From contig JANJTV010000153.1 of NCBI GenBank assembly GCA_024710905.1, positions 1 through 64,000 on the forward strand: a DNA stretch of 64,000 nucleotides. Direction: 5' to 3'. Shown here one piece after another: positions 1 to 7,839 of this stretch. The stretch comes from Anaerolineales bacterium (GTDB lineage: Bacteria; Chloroflexota; Anaerolineae; Anaerolineales; Villigracilaceae). Under the pieces are notes generated by a model that did no database searches, was not told the origin of the DNA, and worked only from the letters and a program-made list of their open reading frames with translations. Position numbers and translations under genes: made by a program. The first letter of the stretch is position 1. Every line of letters starts with the position of its first letter.

Positions 1-1
1 C

Positions 2-538
2 AGGGTGCTGCACAACGACCTGCCCGGCAAGGGTCGTGCCGTACAGCGCGGCATGCTGGAAGCCAAAGGCGACTATCGCTTCTTCGCTGATGCCGACTTT
101 TCCATGCCGATCGAGAACATCCTCGATTTCCTGCCACCCAACCTGGATGTGCCGATTGCAATTGCTTCGCGTGAGGCGCCAGGTGCGGTGCGTTACAACG
201 AACCGGCATTCCGCCACTTTACCGGCCGCGCCTTTAATACACTGATTCGTTTGCTGGTATTGCCCAACCTGCAAGATACGCAATGTGGCTTTAAATTATT
301 CCGCGCCGATGTGGTCAAGCAAATCTTCCCGTTCCAAACGCTGATGGGCTGGTCTTTCGACGTGGAGCTGCTCTACATAGCCACCCTGCGCAGCCTGCCG
401 ATTCACGAAATCCCCATTCCCTGGTACTTCAACCCTGAGAGCAAGGTCAGCGTACTGCGCGATTCCTGGCGCATGTTCACAGACCTGCTGGCCATTCGGC
501 GCAACCATTCCCTTGGCCGTTACGATGGGACAGCCTGA
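2..538 (+). CDS. Family 2 glycosyltransferase, 3' part (polyprenyl-phosphate sugar synthase type)
   Basis: The reading frame enters from the left edge, so the N-terminus is missing; 178 codons are visible. The visible part has GKGRAVQRGM followed by the metal-binding FFADADFS stretch (DxD type), then DTQCGFKLF and a C-terminal region typical of GT2 enzymes that move a sugar from a nucleotide to a dolichyl/undecaprenyl phosphate carrier (DPM1/Alg5 branch). These act on the cytoplasmic membrane face. No C-terminal membrane helices are seen. It overlaps the start of the next gene, suggesting one transcript. The exact sugar cannot be read from the sequence. Confidence 0.8.
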   Translation, partial: RVLHNDLPGKGRAVQRGMLEAKGDYRFFADADFSMPIENILDFLPPNLDVPIAIASREAPGAVRYNEPAFRHFTGRAFNTLIRLLVLPNLQDTQCGFKLFRADVVKQIFPFQTLMGWSFDVELLYIATLRSLPIHEIPIPWYFNPESKVSVLRDSWRMFTDLLAIRRNHSLGRYDGTA

Positions 539-1139
539 CCTTTCTTTCGAGCAGGAGTTATGGTCTCTGGGGGTCAGCCGGATTGCCGGGCTGGATGAAG
601 CCGGGCGTGGCGCCTGGGCTGGCCCGGTGATGGCCGCGGCGGTAATCCTGCCCCAAAGGGTGGATGTGCTGGCTACCCTGCACGGGGCGCGTGATTCCAA
701 GCAGTTGACACACCTGGAGCGGGAGCACTGGGCGGGCGAAATCCGCCAGGTGGCCTTGGCCTGGGCGGTGGGCTGGGCCGACGCCAGCGAAATTGACGAG
801 ATTGGGATTTTGCCTGCCACACGGCAGGCCATGCTGCGCGCGCTGGCCGGGCTGGCCGTTTCGGTGCAATACCTGTTAATTGATTACATCAAGTGGCCAA
901 AATGCCCCGCCCCACACCAGATGCTGATTAAAGGTGATGACAAATCACTTAGTATCGCCTGCGCCTCCATCCTGGCCAAGACCGCACGGGACAAAGTGAT
1001 GCAGGAACTTGATGGTCAATATCCCGGTTATGGGTTTGCCGGTCATAAGGGTTATGGCACGGCACAGCACCGGCAGGCGCTCTCAGGGCTGGGAACCTGC
1101 CCGGCGCACCGTAAAAGTTACCGGCTGGGCCAGCCGTAG
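525..1139 (+). CDS. rnhB: Ribonuclease HII
   Basis: A 204-residue protein whose N-terminus carries GLDEAGRG (Asp24-Glu25), the metal-binding signature of RNase HII, followed by AGPVMAAAVIL. DDKSLSIACASILAKTARD and GYGFAGHKGYGT are the other family blocks. It cleaves RNA in DNA/RNA hybrids and removes misincorporated ribonucleotides. The ATG at 525 was chosen; it overlaps the upstream glycosyltransferase stop by 14 bases. A TTG four codons upstream (513) is an alternative. A strong hairpin terminator follows at once. Confidence 0.95.
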   Translation: MGQPDLSFEQELWSLGVSRIAGLDEAGRGAWAGPVMAAAVILPQRVDVLATLHGARDSKQLTHLEREHWAGEIRQVALAWAVGWADASEIDEIGILPATRQAMLRALAGLAVSVQYLLIDYIKWPKCPAPHQMLIKGDDKSLSIACASILAKTARDKVMQELDGQYPGYGFAGHKGYGTAQHRQALSGLGTCPAHRKSYRLGQP

Positions 1140-1155
1140 TTTGTTCATCCAAAAT

Positions 1156-1185
1156 AAAAAAGCGCGAGCAAGCCTCGCGCTTTTT
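1156..1185. terminator. Bidirectional terminator between rnhB and glgC
   Basis: The stem AAAAAGCGCGAG / CTCGCGCTTTTT has a short loop and lies between convergent genes. A-tract on one side and T-tract on the other give a U-run in both directions. Confidence 0.9.
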
Positions 1186-1192
1186 GCTGTTT

Positions 1193-2461
1193 TCAGGCTT
1201 CCGGGGCAATCCGGGCGTTCGGCCGGATAATCGTATCTTTGGGAATGACCACAATGCCATCCTGTACCACCCACGAACCGGCGTCAATTTCTGTGCCACG
1301 CGGGAAGGGTTTGATGACCACGTTTTGGCCGATGCGAACGTTTTTATCCAGGATGGCGCCTTCAATCACGGCGTTCCTGCCGATGCCCATGGCCACCTCG
1401 TGATGTTCCTCGGGCTTATCGTAGTAATCTGCGCCCATCAGGATAGAATCTTTGATTTTTGCGCCGGGCGCCACCTGGCTGCGCAGGCCAATGACCGAGT
1501 TGCTGATTTCGGATTGCAGGATGCGGCAGCCTTCGGCCATAAGCACATTTTCCAGCTTGCTCTCGGTAACGGACGAGCCTGGCAGGATGCGCGGGTTGGT
1601 GTAAATGGGCAGGGCCGGGTCGAAGAAATTGAATTCGGCGTTGGGGGCGGCCAGCTCGAGGTTGGTCTCGTAAAACGAGCGGATGGTCCCGATGTCGCGC
1701 CAGTAGCCGTCAAAATTGTAGCCCATGACTTTCTTCGAGCGGATGGCGTTCGGGATGACGTCGCTGCCGAAATCGTCGTGGTCGGGGAAGCTGGTCAGCA
1801 GGTCAATCATTACACTGGTTTTGAACATGTAAATGCCCATCGAGCCGAGGAAGGGGCGTTCCGGGTCGTCGCGGCTGACAAACTGGGCCTGCACAGCCGG
1901 GTCTTTGGGTTTTTCCACAAACGCGCTGATACGCGAGTCTTCGGCCACTTTCAGGATACCAAACCGTGGGGCTTCACTCTTTGGCACGGGCTGGACGGCC
2001 ACTGTAATGTCGGCATCGCTCTCGATGTGGAATTTTGTCATGGCAGCATAATCCATGCGGTACAGGTGGTCGCCTGCCAGGATCAGCACGTAGGGCATAT
2101 CCGTGACCTGGATTTCGCGAATCTGCTTGCGGACCGCATCGGCAGTGCCCTGGTACCAGTCATCGCTTTGCAGGGTTTGCTCGGCCGCCAGGATCTGCAC
2201 CCAGCCGGAATGGAAGTTGTCAAAATGATAGGTGCGGGTAATATGCCGGTTCAGCGACACCGAGTGGAATTGGGTCAGAACGGCAATGTGATAGATGCCC
2301 GAGTTGATGCAGTTGCTGATCGGAATGTCAATCAGGCGGTATTTGCCAGCAATCGGCACGGCCGGTTTTGAGCGCAGCTTGGTGAGCGGGTATAACCTTG
2401 CCCCACGCCCGCCGCCCAGGATGATTGCGAAGACATCTTCCAAAGTACCCAAACTGCCCAT
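1193..2461 (-). CDS. glgC: Glucose-1-phosphate adenylyltransferase (ADP-glucose pyrophosphorylase)
   Basis: A 422-residue protein, usual length for the family. The N-terminal nucleotidyltransferase domain begins with ILGGGRGARLYPLT and continues with KPAVPIAGKYRLIDIPISNC, the GlgC nucleotide-binding and substrate signature. The C-terminal part shows left-handed beta-helix repeats (IGRNAVIEGAILDKNVRIGQNVVI). It makes ADP-glucose for glycogen or other alpha-glucan synthesis. It is transcribed alone toward rnhB; no other glg gene is in the window. The ATG at 2461 follows an AGGAGG-type ribosome site. Confidence 0.95.
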   Translation of the reverse strand: MGSLGTLEDVFAIILGGGRGARLYPLTKLRSKPAVPIAGKYRLIDIPISNCINSGIYHIAVLTQFHSVSLNRHITRTYHFDNFHSGWVQILAAEQTLQSDDWYQGTADAVRKQIREIQVTDMPYVLILAGDHLYRMDYAAMTKFHIESDADITVAVQPVPKSEAPRFGILKVAEDSRISAFVEKPKDPAVQAQFVSRDDPERPFLGSMGIYMFKTSVMIDLLTSFPDHDDFGSDVIPNAIRSKKVMGYNFDGYWRDIGTIRSFYETNLELAAPNAEFNFFDPALPIYTNPRILPGSSVTESKLENVLMAEGCRILQSEISNSVIGLRSQVAPGAKIKDSILMGADYYDKPEEHHEVAMGIGRNAVIEGAILDKNVRIGQNVVIKPFPRGTEIDAGSWVVQDGIVVIPKDTIIRPNARIAPEA

Positions 2462-2541
2462 TCTGACCTCCTGTGTAATGCTGCAATAATGATTCGGGTT
2501 GATACTCCTATTATATCCACAAGCCTTGTGGACATATACAA

Positions 2542-2573
2542 AACGAGACCATTTCCTTCAAAATGGTCTCGTT
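2542..2573 (-). terminator. Terminator of the tRNA-Leu transcript
   Basis: A 13-bp stem AACGAGACCATTT / AAATGGTCTCGTT with a 6-base loop lies about 40 bases past the tRNA 3' end on the minus strand, followed there by a short T-rich run. Confidence 0.8.
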
Positions 2574-2614
2574 CTTGCGCGGGCAGCTTTGTGAAAAGAT
2601 GCTTTGGTATAATG

Positions 2615-2699
2615 TGGTGCCGAAGGTGGGAATCGAACCCACACTCCTCACGGAACACGATTTTGAGTCGTGCGCGTCTGCCAGTTCCGCCACTTCGGC
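2615..2699 (-). tRNA. tRNA-Leu (anticodon CAA)
   Basis: Read on the minus strand, the acceptor stem GCCGAAG pairs with CTTCGGC. The anticodon arm CACGA-CTCAAAA-TCGTG gives anticodon CAA (codon UUG). There is a long class II variable arm, and the T-arm is GTGGGTTCGATTCCCAC. The CCA end is encoded (2615-2617). Total length with CCA is 85 bases. Confidence 0.96.
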
Positions 2700-2726
2700 G
2701 CGCGGCGTAATCAAATACGCCCGGCA

Positions 2727-2755
2727 AGTATACACACTCCCCCAACGAAGGTCAA
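2727..2755 (-). promoter_or_regulatory. Promoter for tRNA-Leu
   Basis: On the minus strand, TTGACC (2755-2750), a 17-base spacer and TATACT (2732-2727) lie about 28 bases before the tRNA 5' end. The -35 box ends two bases before the ychF start codon on the opposite strand. Confidence 0.65.
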
Positions 2756-2756
2756 G

Positions 2757-3815
2757 ATGAAACTCGGAATTATCGGCCTGCCACAATCTGGCAAAACAAC
2801 CATTTACAACGCGCTTACGCGCAGCAACAATCCCACCACCGCATCGGCGGGCCGCATCGAGGTGCGTACCGGCGTGGTGGATGTCCCCGACCCGCGCGTG
2901 GATAAACTCTCGGCCATGTTCAACCCGCGCAAAACGGTCTATGCCAAGATCACCTATGCGGATATCGCCGGATTGGATGGCGCCGCCGCCAAGGCAGGCA
3001 TCTCAGGGCAGTTACTTAACACCCTGGCCCAGATGGATGCTTACATTCATATTGTGCGTTGTTTTGAAAGTGACAATGTTCCCCACCCGAGCGGATCGGT
3101 CAATCCGCTGCGCGATGTGGAAGCCATGCTCGGCGAACTACTGCTCAACGACTTGATTGCGGTCGAACGCAAACTGGAACGCCTGGCCGAGGAGCGCAAA
3201 AAAGGTGGCACCGACAAAGCCCTGAATGCCCGCCAGACCGAACTCTTTGAGAAGTTAAACGCCCAGCTTTCTGAAAACAAACCGCTGCGTGAACTGACCT
3301 TTACGGCGGATGAAGAACGGGAACTGGCTTCCTTTGGGTTGCTAACCCGTAAACCGGTGCTGACCGTCTTCAACCTGGGCGAGGGCCAAAAAGCGCCCCA
3401 GGCCAGCCTCGATCATCCCTCCGTGGCATTGATGGGCCAGCTGGAAATGGAAATTGCCCAACTGCCCGCAGAAGACGCCCAGATGTTCATGGCCGAATAT
3501 GGCATTGAAGAACCTGTGCTGAACAAGATGATCAACCTGTCGTATGAATTGCTGCACGTGCTGACCTTCTTCACCGTTGGCGAAGATGAAGTGCGCGCCT
3601 GGATGACCCACGTCGGCGCAACCGCCCCCGAGGCGGCAGGCGAGATCCATACCGATTTGCAGCGCGGCTTTGTGCGCGCCGAGGTGGTGCATTATGACGA
3701 CCTGACCAGCCTGGGCGGCATGACCGAAGCCAAAGCCAAAGGAAAATTACGCCTGGAAGGCAAGGAGTACCTTGTCAAAGACGGGGATATTGTTCACATC
3801 CGTTCCAGCCTGTAA
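2757..3815 (+). CDS. ychF: YchF family ribosome-associated ATPase (OBG-like)
   Basis: A 352-residue protein starting MKLGIIGLPQSGKTTIYNALT, with the P-loop GLPQSGKT. DIAGLDGAA is the G3 block. The usual NKxD of GTPases is absent (NLGEG instead), as expected for YchF, which prefers ATP. A coiled-coil region (VERKLERLAEERKK) and a C-terminal TGS domain ending KDGDIVHIRSSL complete the family layout. Role: ribosome-linked, stress-related ATPase in the cytoplasm. An upstream in-frame extension would run through the tRNA complement and is not used; ATG at 2757 has GAAGG before it. Confidence 0.93.
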   Translation: MKLGIIGLPQSGKTTIYNALTRSNNPTTASAGRIEVRTGVVDVPDPRVDKLSAMFNPRKTVYAKITYADIAGLDGAAAKAGISGQLLNTLAQMDAYIHIVRCFESDNVPHPSGSVNPLRDVEAMLGELLLNDLIAVERKLERLAEERKKGGTDKALNARQTELFEKLNAQLSENKPLRELTFTADEERELASFGLLTRKPVLTVFNLGEGQKAPQASLDHPSVALMGQLEMEIAQLPAEDAQMFMAEYGIEEPVLNKMINLSYELLHVLTFFTVGEDEVRAWMTHVGATAPEAAGEIHTDLQRGFVRAEVVHYDDLTSLGGMTEAKAKGKLRLEGKEYLVKDGDIVHIRSSL

Positions 3816-3819
3816 AATC

Positions 3820-3852
3820 AAGACGGGCGGCCACTTGGCCGCCCGTCTTTTT
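3820..3852. terminator. Terminator between ychF and ssb
   Basis: The stem GACGGGCGGCC / GGCCGCCCGTC with loop ACTT is followed by TTTTT on the plus strand. It ends inside the stop codon of the convergent ssb gene. Confidence 0.95.
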
Positions 3853-4231
3853 ATGCTTCGTAATCGCCTGCGTCTTCTTCCACAGAAATCACCGGTTCTT
3901 CGGCGGGTTTCCTGTCGAGGAATTGCATGGCCTGGGCCACTACCTTGGTGAAATATTTGGTTTCGCCCTTGTCATCGTAGCGTTCGGTTTTCAGGCGGCC
4001 TTCCAGGTAGATCATGCTGCCTTTGTGCAGGTATTCCTTGCAGACTTCGCCCAGGCGGCCCCAGGCCTCCACGTTAACCCATTCGGTACTTTCCTTGGTC
4101 TCCCCGCCGCTTTTCCAGCGCTGCGAAACAGCCAGGCTGAAGCTGGTGACAGCCTTGCCAGTGGGGGTAAAGCGAATCTCCGGGTCTTTGCCGAGATAGC
4201 CAATTAATTCGACACGATTGAGCGCTGGCAA
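3851..4231 (-). CDS. ssb: Single-stranded DNA-binding protein
   Basis: A 126-residue protein with one OB fold: NRVELIGYLGKDPEIRFTPTGKAVTSFSLAV, then WVNVEAWGRLGEVCKEYLHKGSMIYLEGRL. It coats ssDNA during replication, repair and recombination. The start is a TTG at 4231, supported by AGGAGG five bases upstream on the minus strand. The C-terminal tail is short and acidic (VEEDAGDYEA) and does not end in the usual DDDIPF-type tip that recruits partner enzymes, so it may be a secondary paralogue or use another contact. Confidence 0.9.
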   Translation of the reverse strand: MPALNRVELIGYLGKDPEIRFTPTGKAVTSFSLAVSQRWKSGGETKESTEWVNVEAWGRLGEVCKEYLHKGSMIYLEGRLKTERYDDKGETKYFTKVVAQAMQFLDRKPAEEPVISVEEDAGDYEA

Positions 4232-4313
4232 ATGTACCTCCTGTTGGTCGTAAGCAAGTTCGGTTAAAGCATCAAGCCAGGGCAGGTTTGCCGCTGGCTT
4301 GATTTCTTGGCAG

Positions 4314-4505
4314 TTAGGCTTTTTTGAGAACCGGTAGGCCGGTTTTCATTTCGGCGACAGTATAGCCGCTGGGCAGGTCAGCTTGGTTGCTGCCTTGTTC
4401 TTTCGAAAAGTAGAACAGGGTGCGATCCTTGCCGCTGGCGCTTTTGGTGGTCTTGGAATGCAGGTAATAGGTGGTGCCTTTGGAGTTCTTGAAGCTGTAA
4501 GCCAT
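4314..4505 (-). CDS. Small conserved protein of unknown function (63 aa)
   Basis: The protein begins MAYSFKNSKGTTYYLHSK and ends TGLPVLKKA, with GGAG seven bases before the ATG at 4505 on the minus strand. It is basic, has no membrane segment or Cys pairs, and looks like a compact beta-rich domain (several Tyr/Phe/Thr alternations). I recall similar roughly 60-residue proteins as unannotated entries in environmental bacteria, but no function is known to me. It lies 80 bases upstream of ssb on the same strand and could be cotranscribed with it. Confidence 0.7.
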   Translation of the reverse strand: MAYSFKNSKGTTYYLHSKTTKSASGKDRTLFYFSKEQGSNQADLPSGYTVAEMKTGLPVLKKA

Positions 4506-4570
4506 GGTTTTTCTCCTTCCGGGTATGGTGAACACAGTTTAGAACAAAATTTCTACTGTGTCAAGTGGTG

Positions 4571-4606
4571 AAACTCTCCTGCGAAAGAGCAGGCAGCGGA
4601 GAGTTT
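4571..4606 (+). other. Hairpin in the region upstream of panC
   Basis: An outer stem AAACTCTCC / GGAGAGTTT encloses part of an inner stem CCTGC / GCAGG and is followed by T-rich sequence. It could be an attenuator-like leader element or a terminator of an unseen short transcript; there is no upstream plus-strand gene nearby. Confidence 0.4.
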
Positions 4607-4692
4607 GTCCCTTTTACTGTTTTGCGTGAACGGCAAAAACTAGTATATTGTTAGTGTACCGGAAATTTCCATCCCGTCAACAAGGAATTTTT

Positions 4693-5538
4693 ATGACCAA
4701 AACGATGATGATTGTCAAAACCCTGCCTGAGGTGCGCCAGGCGCGCGGAAAACTCCCCGGCCCGCTGGGGCTGGTGCCCACAATGGGATACCTGCACGAA
4801 GGGCATCTCTCGCTGGTGCGTCGCGCAAAGGAAGTGTGTGCTAGTGTGGCGGTCAGCATTTTTGTCAACCCGACCCAGTTTGGCCCGAAGGAAGACCTCT
4901 CACGTTACCCTCGTAACCTGGAGGGGGATTTATCCTTATTGCGCGAAGCCGGGGTGGACCTGGTCTGGACGCCGGACAACGAGGATGTGTACCCGCCCGG
5001 TTTCCAGACCTGGGTTTCGGTGGAGAATCTGACCCTGCCGCTGGAAGGCGCAGTGCGGCCGGGTCATTTCAGGGGTGTGACCACTGTGGTGGCAAAACTG
5101 TTCAATGCCTTCACACCCGACAGGGCTTTTTTCGGCCAGAAGGACGCTCAGCAGGCGGCGGTTATCCGACGTATGAGCCTGGATCTGAATTTCCCGGTCG
5201 AGATTGAGATCTGCCCCACGGTGCGGGAAGCAGATGGGCTGGCCATGTCCAGCCGCAATGCGTATTTGAACCCGCAGGAACGGCAGTCAGCTACGGTCTT
5301 GTTCCGTGCGCTGTCAGCGGCGAAAACGGCCTTTGAACACGGGGATAAGGATGCGGGGCACCTGCGGGCACTGGTTGAATTCACCATTGCCGCCGAGCCG
5401 CTGGCCCGCCTGCAATACGTCTCCTGTGCCGATTTTGACTCACTCGAAGAATTAGAGCAAATCCGCGGCAGGGCGCTGCTCTCACTGGCCGTTTTTGTGG
5501 GGGATACGCGGCTGATCGATAATTTTATTCTGGGATGA
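4693..5538 (+). CDS. panC: Pantothenate synthetase
   Basis: A 281-residue enzyme that joins pantoate and beta-alanine using ATP in coenzyme A synthesis. The nucleotidyltransferase HIGH motif is PTMGYLHEGH (residues 29-38). VNPTQFGPKEDLSRYPR, GHFRGVTTVV, FFGQKDAQQ and GLAMSSRNAYL are the other diagnostic blocks, with the last one in the KMSKS position. ATG at 4693 follows AAGGAA. A start 15 codons upstream exists but is not conserved in the family. panB and panD are not in the window. Confidence 0.96.
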   Translation: MTKTMMIVKTLPEVRQARGKLPGPLGLVPTMGYLHEGHLSLVRRAKEVCASVAVSIFVNPTQFGPKEDLSRYPRNLEGDLSLLREAGVDLVWTPDNEDVYPPGFQTWVSVENLTLPLEGAVRPGHFRGVTTVVAKLFNAFTPDRAFFGQKDAQQAAVIRRMSLDLNFPVEIEICPTVREADGLAMSSRNAYLNPQERQSATVLFRALSAAKTAFEHGDKDAGHLRALVEFTIAAEPLARLQYVSCADFDSLEELEQIRGRALLSLAVFVGDTRLIDNFILG

Positions 5539-5541
5539 AAT

Positions 5542-5574
5542 ACGGCGCAGCCCACTGGCTGCGCCGTTTTGTTT
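5542..5574. terminator. Terminator after panC
   Basis: The stem ACGGCGCAGCC / GGCTGCGCCGT with loop CACT is followed by TTTTGTTTG. It lies four bases before the end of the convergent unknown gene. Confidence 0.92.
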
Positions 5575-5577
5575 GGC

Positions 5578-6003
5578 TTATTCGCCGCCGGAGTCGTCCG
5601 GGGCGCTGGGCTGTTCCAGCCGTACCAGGTTGCCCTGGTAATCCACAATAATTTTCAGACCGGTCATGCCGAGGTAGGCGCGCATGTCTTCAGGGATGCC
5701 GATGTTGAAAAGCGCCTCGAATTGCTGGTCGATCATCTTGAGCTGGTTGGCGATCATTGCGCGGCTGAACGGGTCGTCACTACCGAGCATTTTGGCGGTC
5801 TGCTCGCTGATCTGTTCTTCGTTGCCGCGCATGGCTTTGACCATTTCAGCCAGCACCTGGCGGTCGATTTGTTGTGACGGAATGTGCCGTTTGAATCCGT
5901 CGTCGTTAAGCACATAGCAAGGATCTTCGCCCACGTAGCCGATTTCGGCAGGGCGGTCCAATTCGTCGAAAACCAGGCCGGGGAAGAGCGCCTTGCGAGA
6001 CAT
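5578..6003 (-). CDS. Conserved protein of unknown function (141 aa)
   Basis: A soluble 141-residue protein, MSRKALFPGLVFDELDRPAEIGYVG..., with an N-terminal beta region (YVGEDPCYVLNDDGFKRHIPS) followed by helical segments (VLAEMVKAMRGNEEQIS; MIANQLKMIDQQFEALF) and a short beta end. There is no signal peptide, transmembrane helix or recognised catalytic motif. It starts two bases after the stop of the LURP-one-like gene and closes a minus-strand block with envelope genes, so a role linked to that block is possible. I do not recognise the family. Confidence 0.75.
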   Translation of the reverse strand: MSRKALFPGLVFDELDRPAEIGYVGEDPCYVLNDDGFKRHIPSQQIDRQVLAEMVKAMRGNEEQISEQTAKMLGSDDPFSRAMIANQLKMIDQQFEALFNIGIPEDMRAYLGMTGLKIIVDYQGNLVRLEQPSAPDDSGGE

Positions 6004-6005
6004 AC

Positions 6006-6584
6006 TTATTCCTGGCGGCCCTCGATGATGGCCAGCAGGGTGGCGGCGGCCAGGCCCAGGCGGCGGTCCAATTTGCCGGAGGTGCCCATGGTGAAGTCAA
6101 CATCCAGTTCGTAGCGGAACAGGTTGAAGCGCTGCTTAATGTCTGCCACGCGCTCGTCACCCATGGTCATGTCGTAGTTCTGGGGCAGCAGGCTGCCGAG
6201 GATCAGGCGGCGCAGCATGGCCAGGCTCATGTTGTCTTCGAAGAGCAGGCCCACCACGTTGTCGCTGGTGTCGAGCACTTCCCACTCATCACGCAGGATG
6301 GATTTCAGACCTTTGCGGCGCAAAGCCCCGACGCTCTGGCCGGTGGAGGAATCAATCACATCATAAGCAGCCGAGAAATCAATAATCTGGCGGGCCTTGA
6401 TGGCCATTACTTCCTGCGTTTTGGCTTCGTCGGCATAAATGCGGATGTCCTCACGCAGTTTAAACATGCGCTGCTCGCTAAACAGCACCAGGTTGCCAGC
6501 CGGGTCGTAGAAACGCAATTTCCCGGTCAGGGCAAAGACCTGGCGTTTGAGAAGGTACTGGTTATGCTGGAATGCGGAATGCAT
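6006..6584 (-). CDS. LURP-one-related / scramblase-like beta-barrel protein
   Basis: A 192-residue protein with the LOR/phospholipid-scramblase/Tubby-like pattern: NQYLLKRQVFALTGKLRFYDPAGNLVLF, then YADEAKTQEVMAIKARQIIDFSAAYDVIDSSTGQSVGALRRKG, then DEWEVLDTSDNVVGLL. The C-terminal hydrophobic helix (LGLAAATLLAIIEG) fits the central helix of this barrel fold. Members are thought to bind lipids or act as membrane-associated adaptors; the bacterial function is unknown. It sits between a peptidoglycan-modifying gene and the small unknown gene, with spacings under 10 bases, so the three are likely cotranscribed. Confidence 0.75.
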   Translation of the reverse strand: MHSAFQHNQYLLKRQVFALTGKLRFYDPAGNLVLFSEQRMFKLREDIRIYADEAKTQEVMAIKARQIIDFSAAYDVIDSSTGQSVGALRRKGLKSILRDEWEVLDTSDNVVGLLFEDNMSLAMLRRLILGSLLPQNYDMTMGDERVADIKQRFNLFRYELDVDFTMGTSGKLDRRLGLAAATLLAIIEGRQE

Positions 6585-6593
6585 AATTTCTCC

Positions 6594-7835
6594 TTAATAA
6601 TGAACGTTGACGAGTAAGTTTGACGGGGCCCAGCTCCACAACCACTCAGAGTCGGCAATGGTCATGTTGACGCAGCCGTGGCTCATGGGCGTACCAAAGT
6701 TATTATGCCAGTAAGTGCCGTGAATTGCATAGCCCTGGTAAAAGAACATCGTGTTGGGCACATCGGGCAGGGAATAGCCGGGGCCGGACATGTGCTTGTA
6801 CTTAAAGCGAGCATAGACGCGATATGTGCCGGTGACAGTCGGGTACTGCCAGGTGCCCGTGGAAACAACAAACGAAGCCACCAAGTTATCCCCTTCCCAG
6901 GCATACAGCATTTGCTGGCTCAGGTTTACTTCCACCCAGCGCTCGCCGGAGCTGGCCCCGCTCGAAACAGGTGCCTGGGTGGCAGAGGGCACCCGCGTAG
7001 GCGGAATCTCTGTCGGTGGGACAATCGTCATCACCAGGTAACCCTCCACGGCGGTGGGCCAGGGGGTTTCGGTGGGGATGGGCGTCTCAGTCGGAATCGG
7101 TGTTTCGGTAGGGATGCTGGTGGAAGAAGGCGCCACCGTTGCCGAGGCGGTTTGTGTCGGGGCTGGCGTGGGTGGAACGGTGGCGGTGGCCGAGGGTAGG
7201 GCTGCGGGGCTGGGGAATTCTGTGGCGGTTGCCAGCAGCAGCACGGGTTCCTCGGTGGCCGGCGTTGTCGGGCTGGGCGTAAAGGTGAACTGGATGGACT
7301 GCTCTTCCACGATGCTGGCCGGTTGGGCCAACCCGCCGGAAAGGACCGCCGCAAACGTTGAAACCAGCGGCCAGGCCAAAACCAGGCCGAAAATTGCCAC
7401 CAGACTGACCAGCAAGGAGATTAAGATACCCTGTCCGCGGCCTGCTTTTTTATTTGGGGAGGCGGCGTTACGCGCCGGGACTGCCGGGTTCGAAGTGCGG
7501 AGAGACGCTGCGGAGGAGGGAGCTGTCGGGCGTACGGGAACAGGCTGCAGCTGGGCCTGCGGCTCTGGCTGGGCGGGCAAGACGCGGCTCCTGGCCCAGT
7601 TCAGCCCCTTTTGGGCGCGTTCGCTGTTCGGGTTGATCTCCAGCGCTTTTTCAAGATAGGCAATGCTGGCGCGGGGCGAGGCCAGGGCAGCCAGCATGAG
7701 CCAGACTTCTTCAATGTCCGGGGCCAGCATGGCGGCCTGCTCGGCGAAGGTGCGCGCGGCGCGTTTATCGCCAGCGTTAATGGCCTGCTGGGATTTCTCG
7801 AGCGAACGGAAAGCGGCGAGATGGTTGGGGTTCAT
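6594..7835 (-). CDS. Membrane-anchored L,D-transpeptidase with TPR-like N-terminus and Pro/Thr stalk
   Basis: A 413-residue protein. Residues 1-75 form TPR-like helices (AYLEKALEINPNSERAQKGLNWA). A single membrane helix lies near 137-170. A Pro/Thr-rich stalk of about 100 residues contains the tandem hexapeptide PIPTET. The C-terminal YkuD domain has HGTYW (His372) and SHGCVNM (His386, Cys388), the catalytic signature. YkuD enzymes form or exchange peptidoglycan cross-links outside the membrane. The layout puts the TPR inside the cell and the enzyme outside. An amidase gene is four bases upstream, so the pair probably remodels the wall together. Confidence 0.88.
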   Translation of the reverse strand: MNPNHLAAFRSLEKSQQAINAGDKRAARTFAEQAAMLAPDIEEVWLMLAALASPRASIAYLEKALEINPNSERAQKGLNWARSRVLPAQPEPQAQLQPVPVRPTAPSSAASLRTSNPAVPARNAASPNKKAGRGQGILISLLVSLVAIFGLVLAWPLVSTFAAVLSGGLAQPASIVEEQSIQFTFTPSPTTPATEEPVLLLATATEFPSPAALPSATATVPPTPAPTQTASATVAPSSTSIPTETPIPTETPIPTETPWPTAVEGYLVMTIVPPTEIPPTRVPSATQAPVSSGASSGERWVEVNLSQQMLYAWEGDNLVASFVVSTGTWQYPTVTGTYRVYARFKYKHMSGPGYSLPDVPNTMFFYQGYAIHGTYWHNNFGTPMSHGCVNMTIADSEWLWSWAPSNLLVNVHY

Positions 7836-7839
7836 ACGG

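Noticed and set aside
1184-2371. Long open frame antisense to glgC
   Set aside because: The glgC protein is unmistakable on the other strand; the antisense frame is a by-product of high-GC codon usage and shows no family features.
2608-2613. Plus-strand TATAAT before ychF
   Set aside because: It lies at the 3' end of the tRNA-Leu gene, has no -35 hexamer at suitable spacing, and would yield a leader antisense to the whole tRNA.
7050-7130. Tandem repeats as a CRISPR array
   Set aside because: The repeats are 18-base in-frame units encoding PIPTET in the transpeptidase stalk, without spacers.
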